Source: Mesorhizobium sp. M7A.F.Ca.US.008.03.1.1 (GTDB lineage Bacteria; Pseudomonadota; Alphaproteobacteria; Rhizobiales; Rhizobiaceae). Taken from it: a stretch of 64,000 bases of DNA. The notes beneath the pieces are model-generated. The model did no database searches. It was not told the DNA's origin and worked only from the letters and a program-made list of their open reading frames with translations. Every line of letters starts with the position of its first letter. The first letter of the stretch is position 1. Below are positions 28,010 through 34,783 of the stretch, in pieces. A program made the translations under genes and the position numbers. Location of the stretch: positions 62,001 through 126,000 of the forward strand of contig NZ_RZRU01000019.1 of assembly GCF_003997495.1 (NCBI RefSeq), written 5' to 3'.

Positions 28010-29257
28010 TCAACCGTCTGCTTCTGCTTTTCTTCTGGGATCAAGCCGCAATGCTTCAGGGGTCACCGACCGATCGGCCGGCTGCGTCTTGAAGGCGTCA
28101 CGATCGCCGATCGGCACCGGCGCGCGGCGGCTGATGCGCAGCAGCGTGTAGCTCGCCAGGCAGAGATGCGCGAAGGCGGTCGCCAGGAACAGACCTTCCG
28201 GGCGCATCCAGCCCATCAGGGCAGCGGCAAGCAAAGGTCCGATCATCGTGCCGAAGCCGTAGAGCAGCAACAGCCCGCCAGATACCTTGACGAAATCCTC
28301 CGAGCGCGCGTGGTCGTTGGCATGCGCCACGGCGATCGAATAGAGCGTGTAGGCGAAGGCGCCATAGGCTGCGGTGAAGACGATGACGAAGACGCCGGAG
28401 CGTGGCTCGAACAGGAAGATCAAGAGCGCGAACAAAGCCCCGCCGAAAGCCGCCCCGGCCAGCACGAAACGCCGGTCGGTCTTGTCGGACAGACGTCCGG
28501 CCGGAAGCTGCATGGCGGCACCGGCAACGACCACAAGGCTCATCATCAGGGCGATCTCGGCCGTGGAAATGCCGATGCGGGCGCCATAGACGGCGCCAAG
28601 CGTGCCCCAGGCGCCGTTGGCGATGCCGATCAACACGCAAGCGACCGCCGATACCGGCGAATTGGCATAAAGGCCTTTGACGTCGAGCGAGACGTCCTGC
28701 AACGGTTTGGGGTGCGAAGCGCTTGAGACCGCCGTCGGAATGAGTGACAGGCAAAACAGGATGCCGGTGATCATGAACAGCGACGCGGACTTCACGTCGC
28801 CGCCGGCGACGATCATCTGCCCGCCCATGATCGAGGCATAAGTCACCATCATGTAGAGGCCGAAGACGGTGCCGCGGTTCTCGTTGGTGGCCTTCTCGTT
28901 CAGCCAGCTTTCGATGACCATGAAGGCGCCGGCCATGGTGAAGCCGGTGAAGGCGCGCAGCAGGATCCAGACATATTCGTCGATGATCAGCCCGGTCAGC
29001 AGCGCCACGATGGCGCCGGATGCGGCAAAGGCGCCAAAGGCGCGCACGTGGCCGGCGCGGCGCACGATGCGCGGTGCGAAGAAGCAGCCGGTGACGAAGC
29101 CGCCGGCCCAGGCCGTGCCCATCAAGCCGAGCGATGCGGTCGAGAAGCCTTCGAGTTGACCGCGCAGGGGCAAGAGCAGCCCATGCAATCCAGACGCCGC
29201 GAGCAGGAAAGCGGTGCCGCGAAGCAGCGAGAGGATCGGTCGGTAGGTTGCGAACAT
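28010..29257 (-). CDS. MFS transporter (YcaD-like)
   Basis: The 415-residue polytopic protein has about twelve hydrophobic segments. The first half contains GLMGTAWAGGFVTGCFFAPRIVRRAGHVR and GFTMAGAFMVIESWLNEKAT, the pattern of YcaD-type major facilitator proteins. The second half has PAGRLSDKTDRRFVL, the MFS loop motif, and GFGTMIGPLLAAALMGWM. Transport substrate is unknown; relatives are proton-coupled exporters or importers. The ArsR gene follows. An upstream in-frame start at 29311 would add 18 residues with no membrane segment. Confidence 0.85.
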   Translation of the reverse strand: MFATYRPILSLLRGTAFLLAASGLHGLLLPLRGQLEGFSTASLGLMGTAWAGGFVTGCFFAPRIVRRAGHVRAFGAFAASGAIVALLTGLIIDEYVWILLRAFTGFTMAGAFMVIESWLNEKATNENRGTVFGLYMMVTYASIMGGQMIVAGGDVKSASLFMITGILFCLSLIPTAVSSASHPKPLQDVSLDVKGLYANSPVSAVACVLIGIANGAWGTLGAVYGARIGISTAEIALMMSLVVVAGAAMQLPAGRLSDKTDRRFVLAGAAFGGALFALLIFLFEPRSGVFVIVFTAAYGAFAYTLYSIAVAHANDHARSEDFVKVSGGLLLLYGFGTMIGPLLAAALMGWMRPEGLFLATAFAHLCLASYTLLRISRRAPVPIGDRDAFKTQPADRSVTPEALRLDPRRKAEADG

Positions 29258-29347
29258 TGGTTGATCCGGCTCAAGGTTTGGCGGGGACGCTGGGTCTGAA
29301 GACAGTCGCATTCGGGCTTTTCGGCGGCGGGCTCTAGGGCCGAGCGT

Positions 29348-29542
29348 CTATCCGCGGCGGAACAGTGCTTCGGCCGCCGATTTAGTGGTGTCCTTGGCCT
29401 TGAGCTCTGCCTCCAGCCTGGCAATCTCGTCGCGCAGGATGCCGATCCGTTCGGTCAAGTCACTGACGGAAAGCAATGACAGGTCCTGCCCGATCTCGTG
29501 CGGGCGCGCCTTCTTCTTGGGTTCGTCGTCGAAGATCGCCAT
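29348..29542 (-). CDS. DUF1192 domain protein
   Basis: This 64-residue protein starts MAIFDDEPKKKARPHEIGQD and contains LSLLSVSDLTERI and the helix LRDEIARLEAELKAK, the DUF1192 pattern of a short coiled coil. The family is conserved in Alphaproteobacteria without known function. GGAGGAGCGAC precedes the ATG. It is divergent from the quinone oxidoreductase gene, 122 bases apart. Confidence 0.85.
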   Translation of the reverse strand: MAIFDDEPKKKARPHEIGQDLSLLSVSDLTERIGILRDEIARLEAELKAKDTTKSAAEALFRRG

Positions 29543-29664
29543 GTCGCTCCTCCTCCGCCAAGACCAGATTGGCCATTTGCCTGATTTGGCAATCAGCATA
29601 CATAGGGCAGGGGCGTCGATGCAAACAGCCGATCGGGCAACGGCAAGGAAAGACGGGAAATCTC

Positions 29665-30675
29665 ATGGCGAGCGGACAGAAAATTCCGGCAAGAATGACG
29701 GCCATCGCGATCTCGGAGCCGGGTGGGCCCCGGGTTTTGAAACCCGAAACGCGCGACGTGCCGCAGCCCGGTCCCGGCGAGATCCTGATCAAGGTGCATG
29801 CCGCCGGCGTCAACCGGCCCGACGTCCAGCAGCGCATGGGCGCTTATCCGCCGCCGTCCGGCGCGTCGGACCTGCCGGGCCTGGAAGCCTCGGGTGAAGT
29901 GGCCGCCCTTGGCGACGACATATCACGCTGGCGCATCGGCGACCGCGTCTGCGCGCTGACGCCCGGCGGCGGCTATGCCGAATATGTCAAGGTCCATGCC
30001 GGTAGCGTGCTGCCGTTGCCGGCGGGCTTCACCCATACCGAAGCCGCGGCGGTGCCGGAAAACTACTTCACCGTCTGGCACAATGTGTTCGAGCGTGGCG
30101 GCCTCAAGAAAGGCGAGACGCTGCTCGTCCATGGCGGCTCGTCCGGCATCGGCACGACGGCGATCCAGCTTGCCTCCGCATTCGGCGCCTATGTCATCAC
30201 CACCGCCGGCAGCAAGGAGAAATGCGACGCCTGCCTGAAACTCGGCGCAGACCGCGCGATCAATTATCGCGAGGCGGATTTCGTCGCCGCGGTCAAGGAG
30301 GCAACGGGCGGCAAGGGCGCCAATGTCATCCTCGACATGGTCGGCGGCGACTATGTGGGGCGCAACTACGAAGCCGCGGCGGTCGAGGGGCGAATCGTCC
30401 AGATCGCCGTGCAGGCCGGTGCTGTCGCAAGCGCGGACTTTTCGAAGATCATGGTCAAGCGGCTTACCCACACCGGGTCGACGCTGAGGCCGCGCACCGT
30501 CGAGTTCAAGGCGGCGATCGCGGCGGCTCTGGAAGCCCAGGTGTGGCCGTTGCTCGGCACGCGCAAGGTTGCTCCTGTGATGGACATGATCTTCCCGCTC
30601 GGCGAGGCCTGGCGGGCGCATGAGCGGATGGAAGACGGCGAACATATCGGCAAGATCGTGCTCGACGTCGGCTAG
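29665..30675 (+). CDS. NAD(P)H quinone oxidoreductase, PIG3 family
   Basis: A 336-residue medium-chain dehydrogenase/reductase. It shows GEILIKVHAAGVNRPDVQQR, YPPPSGASDLPGLEASGEV (typical of the PIG3 branch), the nucleotide-binding loop LLVHGGSSGIGTTAIQLA and GGDYVGRNYEAAAVEGR. Zinc ligands of alcohol dehydrogenases are absent, as expected for quinone oxidoreductases. It likely reduces quinones or other carbonyls using NADPH in the cytosol. The start is set at MASGQK because the upstream part overlaps the divergent gene. Confidence 0.9.
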   Translation: MASGQKIPARMTAIAISEPGGPRVLKPETRDVPQPGPGEILIKVHAAGVNRPDVQQRMGAYPPPSGASDLPGLEASGEVAALGDDISRWRIGDRVCALTPGGGYAEYVKVHAGSVLPLPAGFTHTEAAAVPENYFTVWHNVFERGGLKKGETLLVHGGSSGIGTTAIQLASAFGAYVITTAGSKEKCDACLKLGADRAINYREADFVAAVKEATGGKGANVILDMVGGDYVGRNYEAAAVEGRIVQIAVQAGAVASADFSKIMVKRLTHTGSTLRPRTVEFKAAIAAALEAQVWPLLGTRKVAPVMDMIFPLGEAWRAHERMEDGEHIGKIVLDVG

Positions 30676-30764
30676 GACGTATCGATATTCAGGTGAGCCC
30701 GCCTGACCAGTCTCGATACGCCCCGGGCGTCCGCCTCACTGCCTACAAGATGAACAGAAGCTTA

Positions 30765-30801
30765 ATGCTGCAATGCAGCATTTGCATCATTGCTATGCAA
30801 A
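30765..30801. promoter_or_regulatory. Two abutting palindromes upstream of a DUF1127 gene
   Basis: ATGCTGCA-A-TGCAGCAT is a perfect 8-bp-arm palindrome. It shares one base with TTTGCAT-N7-ATGCAAA, a perfect 7-bp-arm inverted repeat. They end 74 bases before the DUF1127 ATG. The second has the T-N11-A spacing often seen at LysR-type sites. In Brucella the LysR regulator VtlR activates DUF1127 genes, so a VtlR-like site is a reasonable guess. Confidence 0.5.
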
Positions 30802-30875
30802 ATCAGCCATTCAAGTCCTCCTCGATGACGCCTATTTGAGCAGCATCGAAACGAACATCGTTCTGGAGGACTACC

Positions 30876-31016
30876 ATGAACCCGATCCGCGCTTTCCGTA
30901 ACTGGCGTATGTACACCGAGACCGTCCGCGAACTGAACCGTCTCAACGCACGTCAGCTCAGCGATCTCGGCATCAACCGCGCCGACATCGAGAAGATCGC
31001 CCGCAGGGCTATCTGA
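30876..31016 (+). CDS. DUF1127 (YjiS-like) small protein
   Basis: At 46 residues, MNPIRAFRNWRMYTETVREL then LNRLNARQLSDLGINRADI and a short basic end, this is a textbook DUF1127 domain: an arginine-rich helical protein. Relatives in Agrobacterium and Rhodobacter act in phosphate or sRNA-linked regulation and some bind RNA. GGAGGA five bases before the ATG is a strong ribosome binding site. Two palindromes lie upstream and a hairpin just downstream. Confidence 0.92.
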   Translation: MNPIRAFRNWRMYTETVRELNRLNARQLSDLGINRADIEKIARRAI

Positions 31017-31023
31017 ATTCGAG

Positions 31024-31053
31024 CATGGTCCGGCCCAAAAATGCCGGACCATG
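31024..31053 (+). terminator. Hairpin after the DUF1127 gene
   Basis: CATGGTCCGGC and GCCGGACCATG make a perfect 11-bp stem with an 8-base A-rich loop, eight bases after the stop. There is no T-run, so it may protect a 3-prime end rather than terminate on its own. Confidence 0.55.
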
Positions 31054-31100
31054 CCATAGAAGCCAGAGCCGCATCAGACGGATTTCCGTCGCGGTTCCAA

Positions 31101-31135
31101 GCCCGCTGGACCCCGTCCGGCGGGTTTTGTCTTTT
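31101..31135 (+). terminator. Second terminator-like hairpin
   Basis: GCCCGCTGGA and TCCGGCGGGT pair with two weak positions and are followed by TTTTGTCTTTT. It could be the true end of the DUF1127 transcript. Confidence 0.55.
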
Positions 31136-31435
31136 GGGGCGGCAACCCCGTGCGGCTCGACAACAATCTGAGGTTGACCGACATCTCGCTCCCAACGCCA
31201 CGCTCGGTGTGTCCGATTCCGGCAGTTCGGCGGAGGCAGTGCCGCCGACCAAGGGTGCCAAGGTCGATCTCGGCATCAAGTTCTGATCGCCACTAGCCAC
31301 CTCAACAAAGTTCGACGCGCTCTTGGCGATCTGATGGTCGCCGGGTGTGCGCAACCTTTTCGGCGATCACCATGTCAGTTTGAATCCGCTACGCTCAACG
31401 GCGCGAGCGCTATCCGATCGCCGCTTCCAAAAACG
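31136..31435. other. Gene-poor stretch between the DUF1127 and TrcR genes
   Basis: A plus-strand frame here ends in PTKGAKVDLGIKF at 31286, a terminal-phenylalanine end like that of outer-membrane barrel proteins. The frame has no credible start and reads through the hairpins, so at most it is a decayed gene end. The remainder shows nothing I can name. Confidence 0.35.
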
Positions 31436-31464
31436 TTGCGAAACGACCCGAGAGCGGTTATACA
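31436..31464 (+). promoter_or_regulatory. Housekeeping-type promoter for the TrcR gene
   Basis: TTGCGA and TATACA are separated by exactly 17 bases and lie about 78 bases before the ATG. This is a good sigma-70 type promoter for this GC-rich context. Confidence 0.6.
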
Positions 31465-31541
31465 GACCGCGAATTTCCCATTTTGGTGGCTCTAAACCAC
31501 CGCCCGCGCGGGAACGCGGGCGAACGAGAAGGATTTGTAAA

Positions 31542-32237
31542 ATGGCCAATACGCTGCTGATGCCCAAGGCGACCGCCGTCTGGCTGGTCGACAATACCGC
31601 ACTTTCCTTCGAGCAGATCGCGCAGTTCTGCGGGCTGCATCCGCTCGAGGTCAAGGCAATCGCCGACGGCGAAGCGGCGCAAGGCATCAAGGGCATGGAC
31701 CCGATCATGACCGGACAGCTCACCCGCGACGAGATCGCGCGCGCCGAGAAGGACCCGAACCAGCGCCTGAAGCTTTCGGACCCCAAGGTGCGGGTGCCCG
31801 AATCCAAGCGCAAGGGTCCGCGCTACACGCCGCTGTCGAAGCGCCAGGACCGGCCGAATGCCATTCTCTGGCTGGTGCGCAACCATCCCGAGCTCAAGGA
31901 CGCGCAGATCTCGCGCCTCGTCGGCACCACCAAGTCGACGATCGAACAGATCCGCGAGCGTAAGCACTGGAACTCAGCCAATCTGCAGCCGATGGACCCG
32001 GTGACGCTGGGCCTTGCCTCGCAGATCGACCTCGACATGGAAGTCAACCGCGCCTCGCGCGGCCGCGAACAGGCGCAGCCGGTCGGCGACACGCTGCTGC
32101 CTGCGGCCCTGACCGAGCGGCTGGTGCCGGCTCCCGAAAAGCCGAAGGACGAGGACGCCGAACTCGACGCCAACGCTGTGTTCGCCAAGCTCTCGGCCCT
32201 GAAGTCGAAGAACACCGACAATGACGATGACGATTGA
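31542..32237 (+). CDS. trcR: DUF1013 cell-cycle regulator (TrcR)
   Basis: The 231-residue protein starts MANTLLMPKATAVWLVDNTA and shows the DUF1013 features: FEQIAQFCGLHPLEVKAIADGE, GIKGMDPIMTGQLTRDEI, PLSKRQDRPNAILWLVRNHP and a second HTH-like part DAQISRLVGTTKSTIEQIRER. In Caulobacter and relatives this family is the cell-cycle transcriptional regulator TrcR, associated with RNA polymerase in Alphaproteobacteria. The C-terminus is acidic (DNDDDD). GAAGGATTTGTAAA precedes the ATG. It has its own promoter and terminator. Confidence 0.9.
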   Translation: MANTLLMPKATAVWLVDNTALSFEQIAQFCGLHPLEVKAIADGEAAQGIKGMDPIMTGQLTRDEIARAEKDPNQRLKLSDPKVRVPESKRKGPRYTPLSKRQDRPNAILWLVRNHPELKDAQISRLVGTTKSTIEQIRERKHWNSANLQPMDPVTLGLASQIDLDMEVNRASRGREQAQPVGDTLLPAALTERLVPAPEKPKDEDAELDANAVFAKLSALKSKNTDNDDDD

Positions 32238-32256
32238 GGTTGTCTGACATTCCGCG

Positions 32257-32285
32257 AAAAAAGCCCGCTTCGAGCGGGCTTTTTT
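32257..32285. terminator. Bidirectional Rho-independent terminator
   Basis: A-run, AGCCCGCTT, CGAGCGGGCT, T-run. The symmetric structure can serve both trcR on the plus strand and the WYL regulator gene on the minus strand, which converge here. Confidence 0.92.
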
Positions 32286-32301
32286 GTGGCTGCGTCAGGT
32301 C

Positions 32302-33021
32302 TCAGCTGCGCGCCGCGCGATCCGGCGCCATGCCATAGTCCTCGCTGCGCTCCACCGCGCGGTAGAAGTCGGCCAGCTGCTTGCCGCGCTCCGGCTTGAA
32401 GATGCGGCCGGCGATGACCACAGAGGCGATGCGATCGATGCGGAAGGCGCGGAAATCGTCGCGCATCTCGCACCAGGCGACCAGCGTCCACACCTTGCCC
32501 CAGAACCACAGGCCAAGCGGACGGATATCGCGGGCGGTGCCGCGGCCGGCCTCGTCGGAATAGTCGATGGTCAGCACCTGGCGCTTTTCGACCGCGCGCT
32601 CGATCAGGTCGATCGCCTCGCGGGCGGCGTCGCTGACCACCCACATCGGCGTGTGGATCTCGGTGCGCGCGATGCGGTCCTTTTCGGCATCGGGCAGGAC
32701 GGCGCCGATCTTGACCAGCGCCTCGTCGGCAGCACGCGCCATGGCAGCACCGCCAAAGGCGCGCACCATACGGGCGCCGGCAACCAGCGCGACGATCTCG
32801 TCACGCGTGAACATCAGCGGCGGAAGATCGAAACCCTCCCTCATCATGTAGCCAACGCCGGCCTCGCCGTCGATCGGCACCCCGGTCGACTGCAAATCGG
32901 CAATGTCGCGATAGATGGTTCGCTCGGAAACCTCGAGCCACGTGCCGAGCTTCTGGGCGGTGACCAGTCGGCCACCGCGCAGATGCTGCACGATCTGAAA
33001 GAGCCTGTCGGCGCGGCGCAT
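32302..33021 (-). CDS. YafY-type WYL-domain transcriptional regulator
   Basis: This 239-residue regulator has an N-terminal HTH_11 winged helix (MRRADRLFQIVQHLRGG, LEVSERTIYRDIADLQSTGVPI, GEAGVGYMM). Its C-terminal WYL domain is at about 135-235, with LTIDYSDEAG, PLGLWFWGKVWTLVAWCEMRDDFRAFRIDRI. WYL domains bind nucleic acids or small ligands. It lies at the downstream end of a leftward cluster in which two genes carry the same inverted-repeat operator; it is the nearest candidate to bind them. Confidence 0.92.
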   Translation of the reverse strand: MRRADRLFQIVQHLRGGRLVTAQKLGTWLEVSERTIYRDIADLQSTGVPIDGEAGVGYMMREGFDLPPLMFTRDEIVALVAGARMVRAFGGAAMARAADEALVKIGAVLPDAEKDRIARTEIHTPMWVVSDAAREAIDLIERAVEKRQVLTIDYSDEAGRGTARDIRPLGLWFWGKVWTLVAWCEMRDDFRAFRIDRIASVVIAGRIFKPERGKQLADFYRAVERSEDYGMAPDRAARS

Positions 33022-33047
33022 CGTATGGTCCCTCGGCGTTGTCTCTA

Positions 33048-33090
33048 TGCATGTCGCCCAAAACTGGCGTCCACCTTTGGGCAACATGCA
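33048..33090. repeat. Palindromic repeat family B, copy 1
   Basis: TGCATGTCGCCCAAAA pairs with CTTTGGGCAACATGCA around a variable loop. It is adjacent to a second copy 11 bases on, making a double palindrome of about 100 bases. The pair recalls the rhizobial intergenic mosaic elements (RIME), which contain two large palindromes. Confidence 0.7.
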
Positions 33091-33101
33091 TCGTGTTTTC
33101 G

Positions 33102-33147
33102 CGCATGCCGTTATCCCAAGACCGCAGAATACCTTTGGGCGGCATGC
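33102..33147. repeat. Palindromic repeat family B, copy 2
   Basis: CGCATGCCGTTATCCCAAGA and CCTTTGGGCGGCATGCC form the arms. It matches the copy between gap and tkt (43503-43549) more closely than its neighbour. The stop of the downstream MGMT-like gene lies just beyond its right edge. Confidence 0.7.
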
Positions 33148-33148
33148 C

Positions 33149-33556
33149 TCATGGTTTCAGCCCTTCGCGCTTGCGCTGCGCGGCGACGAACTCCGCGCCG
33201 AAGGACAGTTTCTTCGTCGTCGGCGTTTTCGCATCGAGCACGCGCCAGAACGGTGCCACGTCACTCAGCGTCATGCCGCGCTGGAGGTCCTCGTTGGCGG
33301 CTTCGGCAACAGTGCGCAGATGATAGCCTATGGTGACCGGGCATGTCACTTCGGCGCCATGCTCGACGGCAAGTGCTGTACGCAGCGCACGCACATCCAT
33401 CTCGACGCCTTCGGGAATCGAGCGGATGAAATCATCGACCTGGCGCGCTGTCGGCACCAGCATAGACTGGCCTTCGACGACATCGGCCATCGTGCGCGGC
33501 GTCGGCTTCACGCCATTGATGCCTGGTGTGCTCAGTCTGTCGTTCCAGCTCTCCAT
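33149..33556 (-). CDS. MGMT/ATL-like conserved hypothetical protein
   Basis: At 135 residues this includes MLVPTARQVDDFIRSIPEG, VRALRTALAVEHGAEVTCPVTIGYHLRTVAEAANEDL, VAPFWRVLDAK and LSFGAEFVAAQRKREG. The arrangement resembles the DNA-binding part of O6-alkylguanine methyltransferases, seen in small proteins often labelled MGMT-like. The canonical PCHRV active site is missing; TCPVT takes a comparable position. So either an alkyltransferase-like DNA-binding protein or an unrelated hypothetical. The start is preceded by AAAGGACGATCG. An inverted-repeat operator lies 58 bases upstream. Confidence 0.55.
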   Translation of the reverse strand: MESWNDRLSTPGINGVKPTPRTMADVVEGQSMLVPTARQVDDFIRSIPEGVEMDVRALRTALAVEHGAEVTCPVTIGYHLRTVAEAANEDLQRGMTLSDVAPFWRVLDAKTPTTKKLSFGAEFVAAQRKREGLKP

Positions 33557-33613
33557 CGATCGTCCTTTCGACTGCCGATGCACGGGTGTCTGAAGTTCGC
33601 ACCATTGCATGCC

Positions 33614-33639
33614 CCTCCTGACAGCATACTGTCAGGAGG
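33614..33639. promoter_or_regulatory. Inverted-repeat operator D1 upstream of the MGMT-like gene
   Basis: Perfect 11-bp arms CCTCCTGACAG and CTGTCAGGAGG flank CATA. On the minus strand TGACAG and CATGCA lie 17 bases apart, as -35 and -10 would, with the right half-site between them. The TGA stop of the DJ-1 gene falls within the palindrome. An almost identical site lies at 34514-34539. Confidence 0.7.
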
Positions 33640-34222
33640 CTTCAGCATACTCCTTGGCGAACAGCGTTCGCATCTGCGCGAGATCGCTGCCTCTTTCGGG
33701 GTAGAGCGTCTTCAGAAAGGCGAGCGCGAAGGTGCCCGGCGCCGAGCTTGGCGCGGAAACAATTTTGCCGTCGGCCAAGGCATGCGGCACATCCTGATAA
33801 AGGCTGTCGCCGGCATAGCCGGCCTCATGACCATTGATCCAGTCGCGACCATTGCTGGTATGCTTGGCCTTCTCGAACAGGCCGGCGCGGGCTAGCGCCA
33901 GCGTGCCGGCGCAGATACCGCCGACCACGCCGCCGCGCGATGCAATGGCGGCAAGAAGGTTGCCGACATCAGGCGGTGCCTTGCCGGTCCACTGGTCGGA
34001 GCCAATGACGGCAATGGCATCGAGGTCGGCATTCTCGCCGGCGCCTGTCGACCGATCGGGCGTCAGCCGAAAGCCGCTGATCCCGGTCACTGGGTTGCCA
34101 TCAGGCGTCAGCGACACGGCACGGGCGCCGAACCATTCGACCGCCGAGGCCGCTAGCAGCCCATACTCCCAGTCGGCAAAACCTTCGATGAAAAGGAAAC
34201 CGATCGTCTTCTGTTCGGGCAT
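33632..34222 (-). CDS. DJ-1/PfpI family protein
   Basis: This 196-residue glutamine-amidotransferase-like protein begins MPEQKTIGFLFIEGFADWEYG with the conserved glutamate, and has the nucleophile cysteine in VVGGICAGTLALARAGLFE. NGRDWINGHEAGYAGDSLY and IVSAPSSAPGTFALAF complete the fold. Relatives include glyoxalase III, deglycase-like and stress proteins; many are annotated only by fold. It shares a leftward direction with the MGMT-like and WYL genes. Its stop codon lies inside operator D1. Confidence 0.85.
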   Translation of the reverse strand: MPEQKTIGFLFIEGFADWEYGLLAASAVEWFGARAVSLTPDGNPVTGISGFRLTPDRSTGAGENADLDAIAVIGSDQWTGKAPPDVGNLLAAIASRGGVVGGICAGTLALARAGLFEKAKHTSNGRDWINGHEAGYAGDSLYQDVPHALADGKIVSAPSSAPGTFALAFLKTLYPERGSDLAQMRTLFAKEYAEAS

Positions 34223-34303
34223 AAGCTCGCTCCCATCCTCACGCACCGGACCTGTTATCTGGGCGTTGACGCGCCCACATCCAACCGGGTCGAAAAATTG
34301 GCT

Positions 34304-34471
34304 TCAATTGCCGCGAGGGCCACGGTCCGCATACATGTCCGGCCAGCCGATATCCTTGCGAATGTCCGCCGGCAGCGAGTTCATGAACCGCTGGGTGCGG
34401 ATCTCATTGCGTATCGTGCGGATCTTGCCGACATAGTGCTGCATGCCGCGCAGAATGGTGTAACCGTTCAT
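34304..34471 (-). CDS. DUF1127-like small protein
   Basis: A 55-residue product, MNGYTILRGMQHYVGKIRTI, then RTQRFMNSLPADIRKDIGWPD and a short tail. The LPADIRKDIGWPD end matches the DUF1127 consensus, with basic helices ahead. It is controlled by operator D2, which overlaps a promoter-like sequence about 43 bases upstream, so this is probably the first gene of a leftward group. RNA-binding or regulatory roles are known for DUF1127 relatives; none is shown for this one. Confidence 0.75.
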   Translation of the reverse strand: MNGYTILRGMQHYVGKIRTIRNEIRTQRFMNSLPADIRKDIGWPDMYADRGPRGN

Positions 34472-34513
34472 GGCTAGGTCTCCTCTCTCTGTGTAGGGGC
34501 ACTATCGCATACC

Positions 34514-34539
34514 CCTCCTGACAGCAGTCTGTCAGGAGG
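34514..34539. promoter_or_regulatory. Inverted-repeat operator D2 upstream of the DUF1127-like gene
   Basis: Same perfect 11-bp arms as D1, with CAGT as spacer. On the minus strand it reads TGACAG, 17 bases, TATGCG, then ATAGTGC. Sequence beyond the palindrome (GGGG-Y-ATGC-R-AT-R-GTGC) is shared with D1, so operator and core promoter are conserved together. Confidence 0.72.
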
Positions 34540-34783
34540 ATGTCAGGGCGTCAGACAATAGTTGCGGCCGGTGCGCGCGCCGCAGGCAAGGCATCGCTTT
34601 CGCCGCATCGAACGGTGCCTCAAGGCAGGTTTGCGACTTCCGATTGTTCATGGCGACGACGTTGTTTTCGGCGCCGCTGTTCAGCTTCCGGCGACGGACT
34701 GTCGGAATACGCGGCCTTCAGCGAGGTGACCGCAGGTCTGATATGAAGGGAGAAAATTCTTCCCCAACAGCAGGGAGACGACG
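34540..34783. other. Gap before the ring-cleaving dioxygenase gene
   Basis: No recognisable gene or structure. A short plus-strand frame here is arginine/serine-rich and looks like chance. The last 30 bases hold AGCAGGGAGACGACG, the ribosome binding site of the next gene. Confidence 0.4.

Noticed and set aside
34540-34746. 68-codon plus-strand frame upstream of the dioxygenase
   Set aside because: Arginine- and serine-rich composition, no ribosome binding site, and it starts at the edge of operator D2.
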